Of a DNA stretch of 64,000 bases, positions 36,983-45,501 are shown piece by piece. The notes below the pieces were generated by a model that was not told where the DNA came from, did no database searches, and worked only from the letters and a program-made list of their open reading frames with translations. Within the stretch, counting starts at the first letter, position 1, and each line of letters starts with the position of its first letter. Location: NCBI RefSeq assembly GCF_036541425.1, contig NZ_JAZHFT010000018.1:29500-93499 (forward strand). Direction: 5' to 3'. Origin of the DNA: Consotaella aegiceratis (GTDB lineage: Bacteria; Pseudomonadota; Alphaproteobacteria; Rhizobiales; Rhizobiaceae). Both the position numbers and the translations under genes were made by a program.

Positions 36983-39079
36983 TCAGAAGGTCAGCTTGAT
37001 GCCGGCACCGAATTCGCGTGGCGACAGCACCGCGGCCTCGGTCATGCCGGACGTCGCTCTCGTCCGGCTCGCCTGCAGATAGGTCGGCGAGTGATCGTCG
37101 AAGATGTTGTTGACGTAGCCGAAGATCTGCGCGTTGTCGTTGACCTGATAGCTCATCCGCGCATTGGCAACCGCATAGGAACCGACGAGGTAGGCCTTGG
37201 TGTTGGCGCTGTCGGAATAGTAGTCGTCAGTGTAACGGACTTCGGCCGACAGGTTGAGGTCGGGTACGATGTCCCAATCGAAGCCGAGACTGAACATAAA
37301 ACCGGGAGAACGGGCCAATTCGTTGCCTTCGTAGCTCTCGGCCGCAGCGGCGAAGTCCGTAATCTTGGTCTTCAGCAGGCCGAGGCCGCCAGTGAGACCG
37401 AAATTCTCGAACAGCCGATAATTCGCCGACATCTCCAGGCCGTAGGAATAGGCTTCGTCGGCGTTGATCGTTCGGTACTGGGAGTAGCCGTCCACGGTCT
37501 GCTGCACCAGCAACTGGGTGTTCTCCATGTCCATGTAGAACAGGTTGCCTGTGAGATAGAGCTTGTCGTCCAGGAGATGGGCGCGTGCGAACAATTCATA
37601 GTCCCACAGCGTTTCTTCGTCGAAGGGCACCCATTCGCGACCGTAGAGGTCGAGCGAGACGCCGCCTGGATTGTAGCCACGGCTGACCATGCCGCCGACG
37701 GTGACATCCGGCGTCAGGTCATAGGACAGAGATACCTTCGGCAGCACCGCATCGAAAGTTTCGTCGTAGTCGATGTCGGCCGAATAGATCGCATAGGTCC
37801 CCTCGCGCCGGATCCGGTCGTGCTGATAACGCAGCCCGCCCGTCAGGGTCCACCGGTCGGTCAACCGGTAGCTCAGCTCCGAGAAGAGCCCAAGATTGTC
37901 CTTGGTGTCGTCGAACGCGGTCATTCCGTAGAGGTAGGCATACTGATCGAGCGTCTCGTCGGACGTCGTATGCGCATAGTAGGCACCGGCGACACCACTC
38001 AGCGTGTCTTCGGCGTCGCCGAACGTGACTCGCGTTTCGTTGGACACATTGTGAACGTCGGAGGCCGCGCTCGCCTCGTAGGACGGCTCGGTCGTGCGCC
38101 GGCTCTCCACATAGGAATACTGAGCCTGGTCGTAGATCTTGATGCCGTTCGCAAGGTCGTAGCTGAGATCGAGGATGCCCGTCTGGCTGTGCACCTTCCA
38201 ACTCGGCCAAGCCGTCACCGGGCTTTCGAGATCGTCATAGGGCTCGAAGACCGCTTCGTAGGTCGGGCTCTTGTTCTGAGTGTTGGAATAAGTGAGCTTG
38301 GCTTCGAAGCCCGGGAGCGCATCCGGCTGCCAAAGCAGCTTCACCCGGCCGTTGATATCTTCGAGGTCCTGTTCGGTATCGCCGACCGTGAAGGCGGGAT
38401 TGGTGTAATCGACGTAGGTATCGCGCCGGTGGTAGTCCAAGGCGATACGAGCCGCCAACTGGTCGGTGAGCGGTCCGGAAGCGGCGAGCGACGTGCGCAG
38501 GCGGGCATCGCTGCCATATTGGACCTGCAACGTCGCTTCGGGGATGAAGGTCGGATCCTTGGTCTTGACGATGATGGCGCCGGCGATGGCGTTGGCGCCC
38601 TGCGAGGTGGTCTGCGGCCCGCGAAACACCTCGATGCTTTCGACGTCCCACAAGGACGAGGAGCCGAAGACGAAGGCGTCGTAGCCCAGATAATGCCCAT
38701 CGACGTTGATCGTGGCGCGCGGCACCGTACCACCGAGAAATGCGAACGTTCCGGTGTTCGGACCTTGCGTATCCTGGCCGCGGATCACCGGCGCCTGACC
38801 AACCGTCGTGCCGTAGACCACGTTGGGAATGTCCTCGATCGCGTCGGCGACGGAGGCGTTCCCCACCTTCTTGTCGATCTCTTCCGCGCTCAGAACGGCG
38901 ACCGAACTCGCTGTATCGTCGAGGCTGCGTTCCACCTTTTCGCCGCTGATGACGACGGTCTGCAATTCGATCGTCTCGCCGGCCGCCGCCGTGGCCTCCT
39001 GAGCCAGACCCGACGTCATGGTCGCAACCGACAACACACTCGCACTTCCCAGCAGCTTGGCCAGCGACCGCGAACTCAT
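36983..39079 (-). CDS. TonB-dependent outer-membrane siderophore receptor
   Basis: A 698-residue receptor. The signal peptide ends near SGLAQ. A TonB-box-like segment ELQTVVISGEKVERS is followed by a plug domain (about residues 50-165) with VPRATINVDGHYLGYDAF and ESIEVFRGPQTTSQGANAIA. The beta-barrel runs to a terminal phenylalanine (GAGIKLTF), as outer-membrane assembly requires. The ATG at 39079 with AGGGGG five bases upstream is preferred to the adjacent TTG. It converges with the siderophore ABC operon, and an IclR regulator is divergent. It imports Fe-siderophore using TonB energy; no tonB/exbBD genes are in the window. Confidence 0.94.
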   Translation of the reverse strand: MSSRSLAKLLGSASVLSVATMTSGLAQEATAAAGETIELQTVVISGEKVERSLDDTASSVAVLSAEEIDKKVGNASVADAIEDIPNVVYGTTVGQAPVIRGQDTQGPNTGTFAFLGGTVPRATINVDGHYLGYDAFVFGSSSLWDVESIEVFRGPQTTSQGANAIAGAIIVKTKDPTFIPEATLQVQYGSDARLRTSLAASGPLTDQLAARIALDYHRRDTYVDYTNPAFTVGDTEQDLEDINGRVKLLWQPDALPGFEAKLTYSNTQNKSPTYEAVFEPYDDLESPVTAWPSWKVHSQTGILDLSYDLANGIKIYDQAQYSYVESRRTTEPSYEASAASDVHNVSNETRVTFGDAEDTLSGVAGAYYAHTTSDETLDQYAYLYGMTAFDDTKDNLGLFSELSYRLTDRWTLTGGLRYQHDRIRREGTYAIYSADIDYDETFDAVLPKVSLSYDLTPDVTVGGMVSRGYNPGGVSLDLYGREWVPFDEETLWDYELFARAHLLDDKLYLTGNLFYMDMENTQLLVQQTVDGYSQYRTINADEAYSYGLEMSANYRLFENFGLTGGLGLLKTKITDFAAAAESYEGNELARSPGFMFSLGFDWDIVPDLNLSAEVRYTDDYYSDSANTKAYLVGSYAVANARMSYQVNDNAQIFGYVNNIFDDHSPTYLQASRTRATSGMTEAAVLSPREFGAGIKLTF

Positions 39080-39385
39080 CAACGCCCCCTAAACATGATA
39101 TCTTTAATCCACTTTCCACAATACAGAGAGCATTCCACTATGCAACATGCGGTGTGGCCGATCGTTCACGCTGTTGCGCAATTGCAACGGCGTGGCAGCG
39201 GGGGGACTCGCCCAACTCCGGGCACGACGCGCATCGATTTCCTCGTTGCCCAGACGGACAGGGAGACCTAGGTTGAGCGGGGCTTGGAGATATGACGCCG
39301 CATCCCGGAAGCGCCGATCGGGGATCGAGGAAGCCGGCGGCGCCGAGCGTCCGTGTCCATTCGCGAGGGGCGTTGCTGCCTGCCA
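39080..39385. other. Intergenic region between TonB receptor and IclR genes
   Basis: About 306 bases without a supportable gene. The receptor-proximal part is AT-rich and contains, on the minus strand, TTGTGG and TATCAT at roughly promoter spacing. No canonical Fur box is visible. An IclR start at 39353 (GTG) would shorten the gap slightly. Confidence 0.5.
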
Positions 39386-40174
39386 ATGATCGATCCATCT
39401 TCGGCTCCCCACGACTCCGCGCTCGGCAAACGCGCCGGGACCATCCAATCCGTTTCAACGGCGGCGCGCTTCCTGACCATCCTGGCCAATGCGGAGGAGC
39501 CGCTTGCCTTGGGTGTGCTGGCTCGCCGCGCGGGAACCGGCAGTTCGACCGCCCATCGCTACATGCAAAGCCTGATCAAGGATGGGCTGGCGACGCAGGA
39601 CGAAGCCAGCGGTCTGTACGACCTCGGCCCGCTCGCCTTGAGCATCGGCATCGCCGCGTTGAAACGGATTAATCCCGTCGAGATCGCGGCTCGCCATATG
39701 AAGGACCTGGCGGATCGCATCGCCGCCAGCGCCGGCGTTGCGATCTGGACCGAGCGCGGCCCGACGCTGGTGCGCTGGTATCGCAGCGCATACTTCTCGA
39801 TCAGTTCGCTCGGACTGGGCGACATTCTGCCACTCGACAACACCGCCTGCGGGCTGGTGTTCCAGGCCTTCCTGACGCCCGGCCGGGTCGACATCGCGCG
39901 GCGCCAGCAGCCCGATCATTTCCGCGGCACGCCGCCCTCGACGGACATGTTGGCAATGATCCGAGCCAACTGCATGGCCGAACTCACCGGCCATCTTCTA
40001 CCGCAGATCAGGGGGCAGGCCGTACCGGTGTTCGATGCGCAACAGGAGATCGCCTGCGTCATGACGACGGTCAGCAATCTCGGTCAGACGCCGAGTCAAA
40101 GCGACCGGGATGCGCTGTTCGACACGGCGAGAAGCGTGGCGCACGAGACGGGAGGCACGGCGGCATTCGGCTAG
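39386..40174 (+). CDS. IclR-family transcriptional regulator
   Basis: A regulator of about 262 residues. The winged helix is IQSVSTAARFLTILANAEEP followed by GTGSSTAHRYMQSLIKDGLA. The effector domain contains LPLDNTACGLVFQAFL in place of the usual TALGKA region, and IACVMTTVSNLGQ. The start could be the ATG at 39386 (chosen) or the GTG at 39353. It lies between, and is oriented away from, the TonB receptor gene, with the siderophore-interacting reductase gene convergent to it. IclR control of an iron-uptake locus is unusual and may mean the ligand is the siderophore or its backbone. Confidence 0.88.
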   Translation: MIDPSSAPHDSALGKRAGTIQSVSTAARFLTILANAEEPLALGVLARRAGTGSSTAHRYMQSLIKDGLATQDEASGLYDLGPLALSIGIAALKRINPVEIAARHMKDLADRIAASAGVAIWTERGPTLVRWYRSAYFSISSLGLGDILPLDNTACGLVFQAFLTPGRVDIARRQQPDHFRGTPPSTDMLAMIRANCMAELTGHLLPQIRGQAVPVFDAQQEIACVMTTVSNLGQTPSQSDRDALFDTARSVAHETGGTAAFG

Positions 40175-40205
40175 CAATGCTGCCGTGCTTCAAGGCGCGG
40201 CGCTC

Positions 40206-41291
40206 TCAGTGATCGTCACCGTCCTCGTCGGCCTCTGCATGTCCCTTGCGCCAGTACGCCACCGCCAGATGATCATCCCGACTGAGACCGCGCTCCTTGC
40301 GCAGGTGGGCGCGGATCGATTTGAAACTATCGAATTCGCAGGCCGTCCAGACGAAATATGAGGTGCCGTCGTTCGGCAAGGCGGCTTGCCGCACGGCTTC
40401 GGCCAAGAGAACTCCCGGCTCCGCGCCATTGCGGTGCAGCCAGCGGATTTCGATCCCGGTCCGGTTATCGATCGCCTGCTCTTCCTGCGCTCCTTCGACT
40501 TCGATGAACGCCACACCGCGCTTCGACGCAGGAAACGCCTCCAGGCTGCGGGCGATCGCCGGTAGCGCCGTCTCGTCGCCGCCGATGAGATACCAGTCGC
40601 GGTCGCTACGGATCGAACCACCGAATGGCCCCGCAAAGCCGACCATGTCGCCTTCCTTGGCACGCTGGGCGAAGGCTGCTCCAGGACCGGCATCCGCGTG
40701 CAGCACGAAATCGATGTCGAGTTCGCCGATGGTTGGGTCGCAGCGCCGAGTGGTATATCGGCGGATGGCAGGGCGCGGCTTGTCTTCCGGCCAGCGCAGC
40801 AGACCGTCGCCTCCCACGCTCGGCCAGACCAGACCTTCGCCTTCCCGGGGGATGATCAGGCCGAGGTGGAGGCTGTCGTTGACGGCGAAGCGATCGAGGT
40901 CGGCGCCGGTAAATGTCACTCGGCGCATGTGCGGCGTGATGGTTTGAACCTTGCGGACCTTGGCTGGCCGGAAGTTTGGCGGCGTGACGAGATCGCTGCC
41001 GTCGCCGATCCAGGTCAGATCCGGCACCGCCGGCTTGGCGAAGTGCTTGATATGACCGGCCAGGGCCATGCGCATGTAGTAAAGGCCCGAAAGATCCGCC
41101 GACTCGGCTCTCAACTCGATCCCGCCGGGCTGCTCACGCAAGATGCCACGGCCGAAGGGAAAGGTCACCGTATGAGCCGTTCCTTCCCGTTCGATCCGGG
41201 CGTCGTGCTCGGCCAGATGCTCACAGACGGCATCGATGATTGGGCCGGAGTCCGAAACCGAGACCAGGGCTGTGGCGACAAACTGATTCAT
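40206..41291 (-). CDS. Siderophore-interacting protein with N-terminal DUF2218 domain
   Basis: A 361-residue fusion. Residues 5-95 (ATALVSVSDSGPIIDAVCEH, then YYMRMALAGHIKHFA) match the DUF2218 domain. The rest is a ViuB/SIP-type flavin reductase: FAD-binding RRYTTRRCD, AGPFGGSIRSDRDWYLIGGD for the NAD(P) side, and a C-terminal SIP region (SYFVWTACEFDSFKSIRAHL). Such enzymes reduce ferric siderophores in the cytoplasm and release iron. Starts at 41306 and 41291 are both possible. It completes the uptake locus: receptor, ABC importer, reductase. Confidence 0.92.
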   Translation of the reverse strand: MNQFVATALVSVSDSGPIIDAVCEHLAEHDARIEREGTAHTVTFPFGRGILREQPGGIELRAESADLSGLYYMRMALAGHIKHFAKPAVPDLTWIGDGSDLVTPPNFRPAKVRKVQTITPHMRRVTFTGADLDRFAVNDSLHLGLIIPREGEGLVWPSVGGDGLLRWPEDKPRPAIRRYTTRRCDPTIGELDIDFVLHADAGPGAAFAQRAKEGDMVGFAGPFGGSIRSDRDWYLIGGDETALPAIARSLEAFPASKRGVAFIEVEGAQEEQAIDNRTGIEIRWLHRNGAEPGVLLAEAVRQAALPNDGTSYFVWTACEFDSFKSIRAHLRKERGLSRDDHLAVAYWRKGHAEADEDGDDH

Positions 41292-41706
41292 GGAGATTCT
41301 TTCCATCCGCCTCGAAAGCGGCCTAGCTACACAGGACGCGAGAGATCTTGATAAGCTGACCCGCCCGCAGCGCCCTTCTGGGCTGGGTCCGCCACTCGCA
41401 CCTTCGAGAACGACGGCTACTGCTCATCTAAAGTTGAGAGTCACAGAAAGCTTTTTGGATCGAAACTGTCAACGGCCATTTGCCCCTGCCCCCGAATTCT
41501 GTTGCAGAGCCGCGATCTCGGCCCTGGAAGCAGGAGGCCGGAGCCGTCGTCTCGCTCGCGTATCGGGGCGCGAGACCTACGCGGAAGAGACCGGAAACGG
41601 ACAGCCGCCTTGATCGAACTGTGAGCCCCGATCCGGCGCCCGGAGTTTCAGCCCGTGACGATCACTCAAGGGGAACCACAGTGGCGGTAAATTCAGGAAC
41701 GAATGT
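41292..41706. other. Intergenic region between siderophore reductase and M24 peptidase genes
   Basis: About 415 bases that separate two divergent units. No gene, RNA or convincing palindrome is visible. It should contain the promoters of both flanking genes. Confidence 0.5.
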
Positions 41707-42888
41707 ATGAACGAAGCGTCCGGGATGCGGAAACTTGCCAGCGAACTGCGCCACAAGGCATTCGGCGAGGTTCGGAACGATGTGGACCTCATCGCTTCAT
41801 CGAGCAGCGTCAACAAGGCCTACTTGTCCGGGTACGTGAGCATGGCCCACGATACTGCTCCCCTGTATCGATCGGCCGTTCTCGCGACGCGCAACGGCGC
41901 ATCCCTGGTCACCAGCGCCGCCGATGCGGGCCCAGCCAGCGAACTCCTCAGCGGAACCGGGGAGATCTACCGATATGGTGAATTCTACTTCGAAGCACTC
42001 GACGACAGCGCGCCGCCGCTTTTCGATCGGCCCTCCCATCGAAGTTTCGAGGATGCATTCAAAGATGCCCTCCTGGCGCTTCGGCCTTCTCTTGGACGAG
42101 TGGGTGTGGACCGGTCGAATGACGACGTCCTTTGGGATCTGTGCCGAACCGTTCTAGGGCAAAGCGTGATCGTCGATGCCACGGCCGCATTGCGGGCAGC
42201 CCGAGAGACCAAGTTGCCGGCCGAAGTCGCGCGAATTCGCAAGGCCGCGCAACTCGTCGAGAATGGATATCGCCGGATCGTCGAGGCCGCCTGTCACGGC
42301 ATGAACGAAATCGAACTTTCGGCCCTGGTCACGGAGTGCATGGCCGCAGGCGGCGCGATCCCGCGTTTCGTCTCCGTGACCTCGGGGCCGCGGTCTGCAC
42401 TTGCCGATGCCTATCCGACGCGCCGGGTCATCGGTCGCGGAGACACCGTCAGGATCGACGCAGGGTGCACCGTCGACGGCTACTGGTCCGACATCGGCCG
42501 TACGTTCGTATTCGGTGAACCGGACGCTCGGCAGCGCACGACATACGATGCGCTCAAATTCGGCCTCGAAGCCGCGCTTGCGGAAACACGGGCCGGTGTC
42601 GAGGCGCGTCGGCTGTTCCAGACCGCGATGGCGACGGTGCGTGGGCACGGCATTCCCGCATACCGGCGGCAGCATTGCGGCCATGGAATCGGACTGAACG
42701 CCTACGATCCTCCCACAATAAACGCGATCGACGGCACCGTGCTTCGGCCGGGCATGTGTCTCTGTCTGGAAACCCCTTACTATGTGCTCGGCCTCGACGG
42801 GATGATGGTCGAGGACACGGTGCTGGTGACCGAAAGCGGCTACGAGCCGATCACGACCCTTTCGCGTGAACTGCTGATCGTCTCCTAG
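41707..42888 (+). CDS. M24-family metallopeptidase (Xaa-Pro aminopeptidase-like)
   Basis: A 393-residue protein with a creatinase-like N-terminal domain (to about residue 165) and a pita-bread catalytic domain. All five metal ligands are present: D251 (RIDAGC), D262 (YWSDIGRT), H326 (CGHGIG), E355 (CLETPYY) and E369 (MVEDTV). Relatives cleave Xaa-Pro peptides, creatine or ectoine; the ectoine hydrolase N-terminal wording is not seen, so the substrate is open. No signal peptide. It is the first gene of the amino-acid compound cluster, separated from the ABC genes by 199 bases that carry their own promoter. Confidence 0.9.
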   Translation: MNEASGMRKLASELRHKAFGEVRNDVDLIASSSSVNKAYLSGYVSMAHDTAPLYRSAVLATRNGASLVTSAADAGPASELLSGTGEIYRYGEFYFEALDDSAPPLFDRPSHRSFEDAFKDALLALRPSLGRVGVDRSNDDVLWDLCRTVLGQSVIVDATAALRAARETKLPAEVARIRKAAQLVENGYRRIVEAACHGMNEIELSALVTECMAAGGAIPRFVSVTSGPRSALADAYPTRRVIGRGDTVRIDAGCTVDGYWSDIGRTFVFGEPDARQRTTYDALKFGLEAALAETRAGVEARRLFQTAMATVRGHGIPAYRRQHCGHGIGLNAYDPPTINAIDGTVLRPGMCLCLETPYYVLGLDGMMVEDTVLVTESGYEPITTLSRELLIVS

Positions 42889-42902
42889 ACGCTGTGAGGA
42901 GA

Positions 42903-42921
42903 GCGGCGCATGAGGCGCCGC
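42903..42921 (+). terminator. Hairpin after the M24 gene
   Basis: GCGGCGC (42903-42909) pairs with GCGCCGC (42915-42921) around ATGAG, starting 15 bases after the stop codon. There is no T tract. It may end or attenuate transcription before the ABC operon promoter at 43024. Confidence 0.35.
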
Positions 42922-43023
42922 GCTCCGGCCCTGGGAAAATCATACGCAATTCATTGATTTTGCTTCTTAATCGACCGCGAAACCGGGCTTTGGGTTCGAA
43001 CGCCACGGGGTCGCTTTTTGCCG

Positions 43024-43066
43024 TTGACAAATTGGCAGCCGCCTGTAGCTTCATTTGTAACTACAA
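43024..43066 (+). promoter_or_regulatory. Promoter and GntR-type palindrome of the amino-acid ABC operon
   Basis: TTGACA at 43024-43029 is a perfect -35; TAGCTT at 43046-43051 is a weak -10. A perfect 12-bp palindrome TTGTA-AC-TACAA lies at 43055-43066, over the expected transcription start. It contains the GT-N4-AC pattern bound by many HutC-type GntR proteins. The GntR regulator at 50109-50879 is the likely partner. Confidence 0.5.
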
Positions 43067-43087
43067 TTCAATGGAGAGCCTGAGCAT

Positions 43088-43831
43088 ATGAAGACAAGAG
43101 GCAAAGGAGCCTTCATCGGCGCACTCATTGCGGCTTCGATCGCGTCGGCCTCCGCCGCTGATGCACGTGACCTGGTGCTGGCCAATGAGGGTGGATTTCC
43201 ACCCTATAACAGGACCATGGCGGACGGCACGCTCGAGGGATTCGACATCGATATCGGCACCCGGATCTGCGCGATCATCGATGCCCACTGCACCTGGGTC
43301 ACCAACGAGTGGAGCGGCATCATCCCCGCCCTTCGCGCGAAGAAGTTCGACGTCATCATCGGCGGCATGGGAATTACCGAAGAGCGCAAAAAGAGCGTAA
43401 TCTTCAGCGAGCCCTATGCGCGGTCGTACTCCCGCTTCGGCGTGGTCGAAGGCAAGGAAATCGATACCTCGCCCGAGGGACTCGCGGGCAAGATCGTCGG
43501 CGTCCAGCAGGGCACGACGAATGCGGCCTACATGGAAGCCCACTATCCGGATGCCAAGCTGCAGCTCTACCCGGCGATGGATGCCCTTTTCGCCGATCTG
43601 AAGATCGGGCGCATCGATGCGATGTTCGGGGGCATCGACGAGGCGGGCGACCAGAAAGCCGGCTTGGTCGAAATCGGCAAGCCCGTCGCCGTGTCCGAGG
43701 GCATTGGAATGGCCTTCCGCCCCGAAGACACCGCCCTTCGCGATGAGTTCAACGCGGCCCTGATCCAACTGAAGGCCGACGGAACGTGGCGCGCGCTTTC
43801 CGACAAATGGGGTATCCCCGTCTACGATTAG
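43088..43831 (+). CDS. Polar amino-acid ABC transporter substrate-binding protein (family 3)
   Basis: A 247-residue periplasmic binding protein. The signal peptide (FIGALIAASIASASAADA) is followed by LVLANEGGFPPYNR, the family 3 opening. Further hallmarks are GTLEGFDIDIGTRICA, WSGIIPALRAKKFDVIIGGM and LKADGTWRALSDKWGIPVYD. It has cysteines in ICAIIDAHCTW, which probably form a disulfide as in HisJ/ArtJ relatives. The ATG follows GGAGAG. It is the first gene of an ABC operon in which the ATPase is broken. Confidence 0.93.
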   Translation: MKTRGKGAFIGALIAASIASASAADARDLVLANEGGFPPYNRTMADGTLEGFDIDIGTRICAIIDAHCTWVTNEWSGIIPALRAKKFDVIIGGMGITEERKKSVIFSEPYARSYSRFGVVEGKEIDTSPEGLAGKIVGVQQGTTNAAYMEAHYPDAKLQLYPAMDALFADLKIGRIDAMFGGIDEAGDQKAGLVEIGKPVAVSEGIGMAFRPEDTALRDEFNAALIQLKADGTWRALSDKWGIPVYD

Positions 43832-43927
43832 CATTCCTTTGGGAGAGGGACCGAATGCCTGGCAGGGCATCAGCCGCCCGCAACGCCGGCGGCGCTGATC
43901 CAGCGCGGAAACCAAAGATGCCCGAAT

Positions 43928-44623
43928 ATGCTTGACTATCTGGCGGCAGGTTGGGGGTGGCAGTTTCTCAAAGCCATCGGCACCAGCCTGACGGTCGCCG
44001 CTTTCAGCTTCAGCCTCAGCATGCTGATCGGTGTGCTCGGCACGCTTCTCAGCCGCAGCGGCCTTCGAGGAAGCGCGGCGGTGGTGAACCTCTACACCTA
44101 CATCTTCCGCAGCCTGCCGGACATCCTCCTGCTGATCCTCATCTTCTATTCGATCGACGGCTTTCTACAGAAGCTCCTGATTCTGCTGCCCGGTATGGGA
44201 AGCGCAAAGATCAGCCCCTATGTGCCGGCGATCGCCTCGACCTCGATCGTTCTCGGTGCCTATGCGACCGAGCTCTTCAAAGCCGGTTGGGCCGGCATCC
44301 CGCGAGGACAGTACGAGGCCTGTTGGGCCTTGGGTCTCACTCGGCTCAAGGCCCTGATCCTGATCATTCTTCCGCAGGTCTACCGCAAGATCATCCCGCA
44401 TCTCGGATCGCTTTGCCTGATCAGCATGAAGGAGACTGCGCTCCTCAGCATCATCGGCATCCCGGACATCGTCCGCACGGCCTCGCTCGGCGCCCGCTCC
44501 ACCGGCTCGCCCTTCACCTTCTACGGAATAGGCATCGTCATTTTCGTCATGTTCGCAGTCACCGTTTCGCGCTTGTTTTCCTGGCTCGAACAACGGGCAC
44601 GGCAATCAGCGGCGGGCCTGTGA
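43928..44623 (+). CDS. Amino-acid ABC transporter permease (HisQ type)
   Basis: A 231-residue permease with about five spans. The coupling loop is YEACWALGLTRLKALILIIL and PQVYRKIIPHL, the HisQM/GlnP signature. It lies 96 bases after the binding-protein gene and overlaps the second permease gene by one base (TGATG). Confidence 0.93.
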   Translation: MLDYLAAGWGWQFLKAIGTSLTVAAFSFSLSMLIGVLGTLLSRSGLRGSAAVVNLYTYIFRSLPDILLLILIFYSIDGFLQKLLILLPGMGSAKISPYVPAIASTSIVLGAYATELFKAGWAGIPRGQYEACWALGLTRLKALILIILPQVYRKIIPHLGSLCLISMKETALLSIIGIPDIVRTASLGARSTGSPFTFYGIGIVIFVMFAVTVSRLFSWLEQRARQSAAGL

Positions 44624-45315
44624 TGCAGATCTTCGTCGGCTATTCGCGCGAGATCTTGGCTGGTCTGGAAACGACGTTGAGCCTGTTCACGGTTTCCCTC
44701 GCCATCGGCTTCGTGCTCGCGGCCGTGGTCGCCGCCTTCCAGATCCGCTTTTCAGGAAGGGCGTCGCGACTGGTTTGGAGCGTGATGTTCGGCATCCGGG
44801 GCGTGCCGATGCTCCTTATTCTCTACGTCGTCTATTACGGCTTTCCGCTTCTGCCGGTCGTTCGCGAAACGGTGCTCTGGACCGTGTTCGCGAGCCCGTT
44901 CTGGTGTGCGGTCATCTGCCTCTGCATCGTCGAGATGGCCTTCACGTCGGAGATCATCCGAGGCGCCTACTACCAGACCCCGAAAGAGCAGGTCGAAGCG
45001 GCGAAATCGCTCTCGCTCAGCCGTTTTCAGACGTTCCGGGTGGCCATTCTTCCGGCGATGCTGAGGAACGGATTTCCCGCATACACGACCGAAGTCATCA
45101 TGCTCTGCAAGAGCACGGCCCTGGCCTTCACCGTCACGGTCATGGACGTCATGGGCTATGCCAACGAGATCCGGGCGCGAACGCTCGACGTCTATGAGCC
45201 GCTGTTGATCGCCGGCTGCATCTATCTCTGCATCGCGATCGTCGCCCGACTGATCCTGGCCGCAATCTTCTCGCGGATCGCCGTCTCCGGGAACGAAAAG
45301 GCAGGGACCTCATGA
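44623..45315 (+). CDS. Amino-acid ABC transporter permease (HisM type)
   Basis: A 230-residue permease; the N-terminal span starts LETTLSLFTVSLAIGFVLAA, GIRGVPMLLILYVVYYGFPL is near residue 55, and the coupling loop reads QVEAAKSLSLSRFQTFRVAI. Translation is coupled to the HisQ-type gene (stop and start share a base). The next gene in the operon, also coupled by ATGA, is the truncated ATPase. Confidence 0.93.
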   Translation: MQIFVGYSREILAGLETTLSLFTVSLAIGFVLAAVVAAFQIRFSGRASRLVWSVMFGIRGVPMLLILYVVYYGFPLLPVVRETVLWTVFASPFWCAVICLCIVEMAFTSEIIRGAYYQTPKEQVEAAKSLSLSRFQTFRVAILPAMLRNGFPAYTTEVIMLCKSTALAFTVTVMDVMGYANEIRARTLDVYEPLLIAGCIYLCIAIVARLILAAIFSRIAVSGNEKAGTS

Positions 45316-45459
45316 CGGCAGCCTTCATCGCCATGGCAGAACGAGAGTTCCCCGGAGAGGACGAAGGTCCCGATGCCGGTTCGATCGAGATCGAGGCTGC
45401 CGGCAAACGGTTCGGCGCGTTTCAGGCGCCGAACGGTGTCCGCTTGGAGGTCGACCCCA
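45312..45459 (+). pseudogene. Truncated amino-acid ABC transporter ATPase (N-terminal stub)
   Basis: The ATG at 45312 overlaps the permease stop as ATGA, as an operon ATPase gene would. After a 23-residue lead the frame reads SIEIEAAGKRFGAFQAPNGV followed by RLEVDP, clearly the first strands of a HisP/GlnQ-type ATPase. Homology stops right there, before Walker A; there is no GxxGxGKST anywhere. The frame stays open to 46178 but only as a shadow of the next gene. About 200 codons of ATPase are therefore missing, and the junction lies about 40 bases before the PLP-enzyme start. The importer has no ATPase of its own in the window. Confidence 0.85.
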
Positions 45460-45501
45460 TGGTCTCGACCCGAAACTTGAAAAACAATCGGAACGACACG
45501 C

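Noticed and set aside
41707..42888. Assignment of the M24 peptidase as ectoine hydrolase (DoeA/EutD)
   Set aside because: The metal site fits any M24 enzyme, and the N-terminal motif I associate with ectoine hydrolase is not present. Kept as generic M24.
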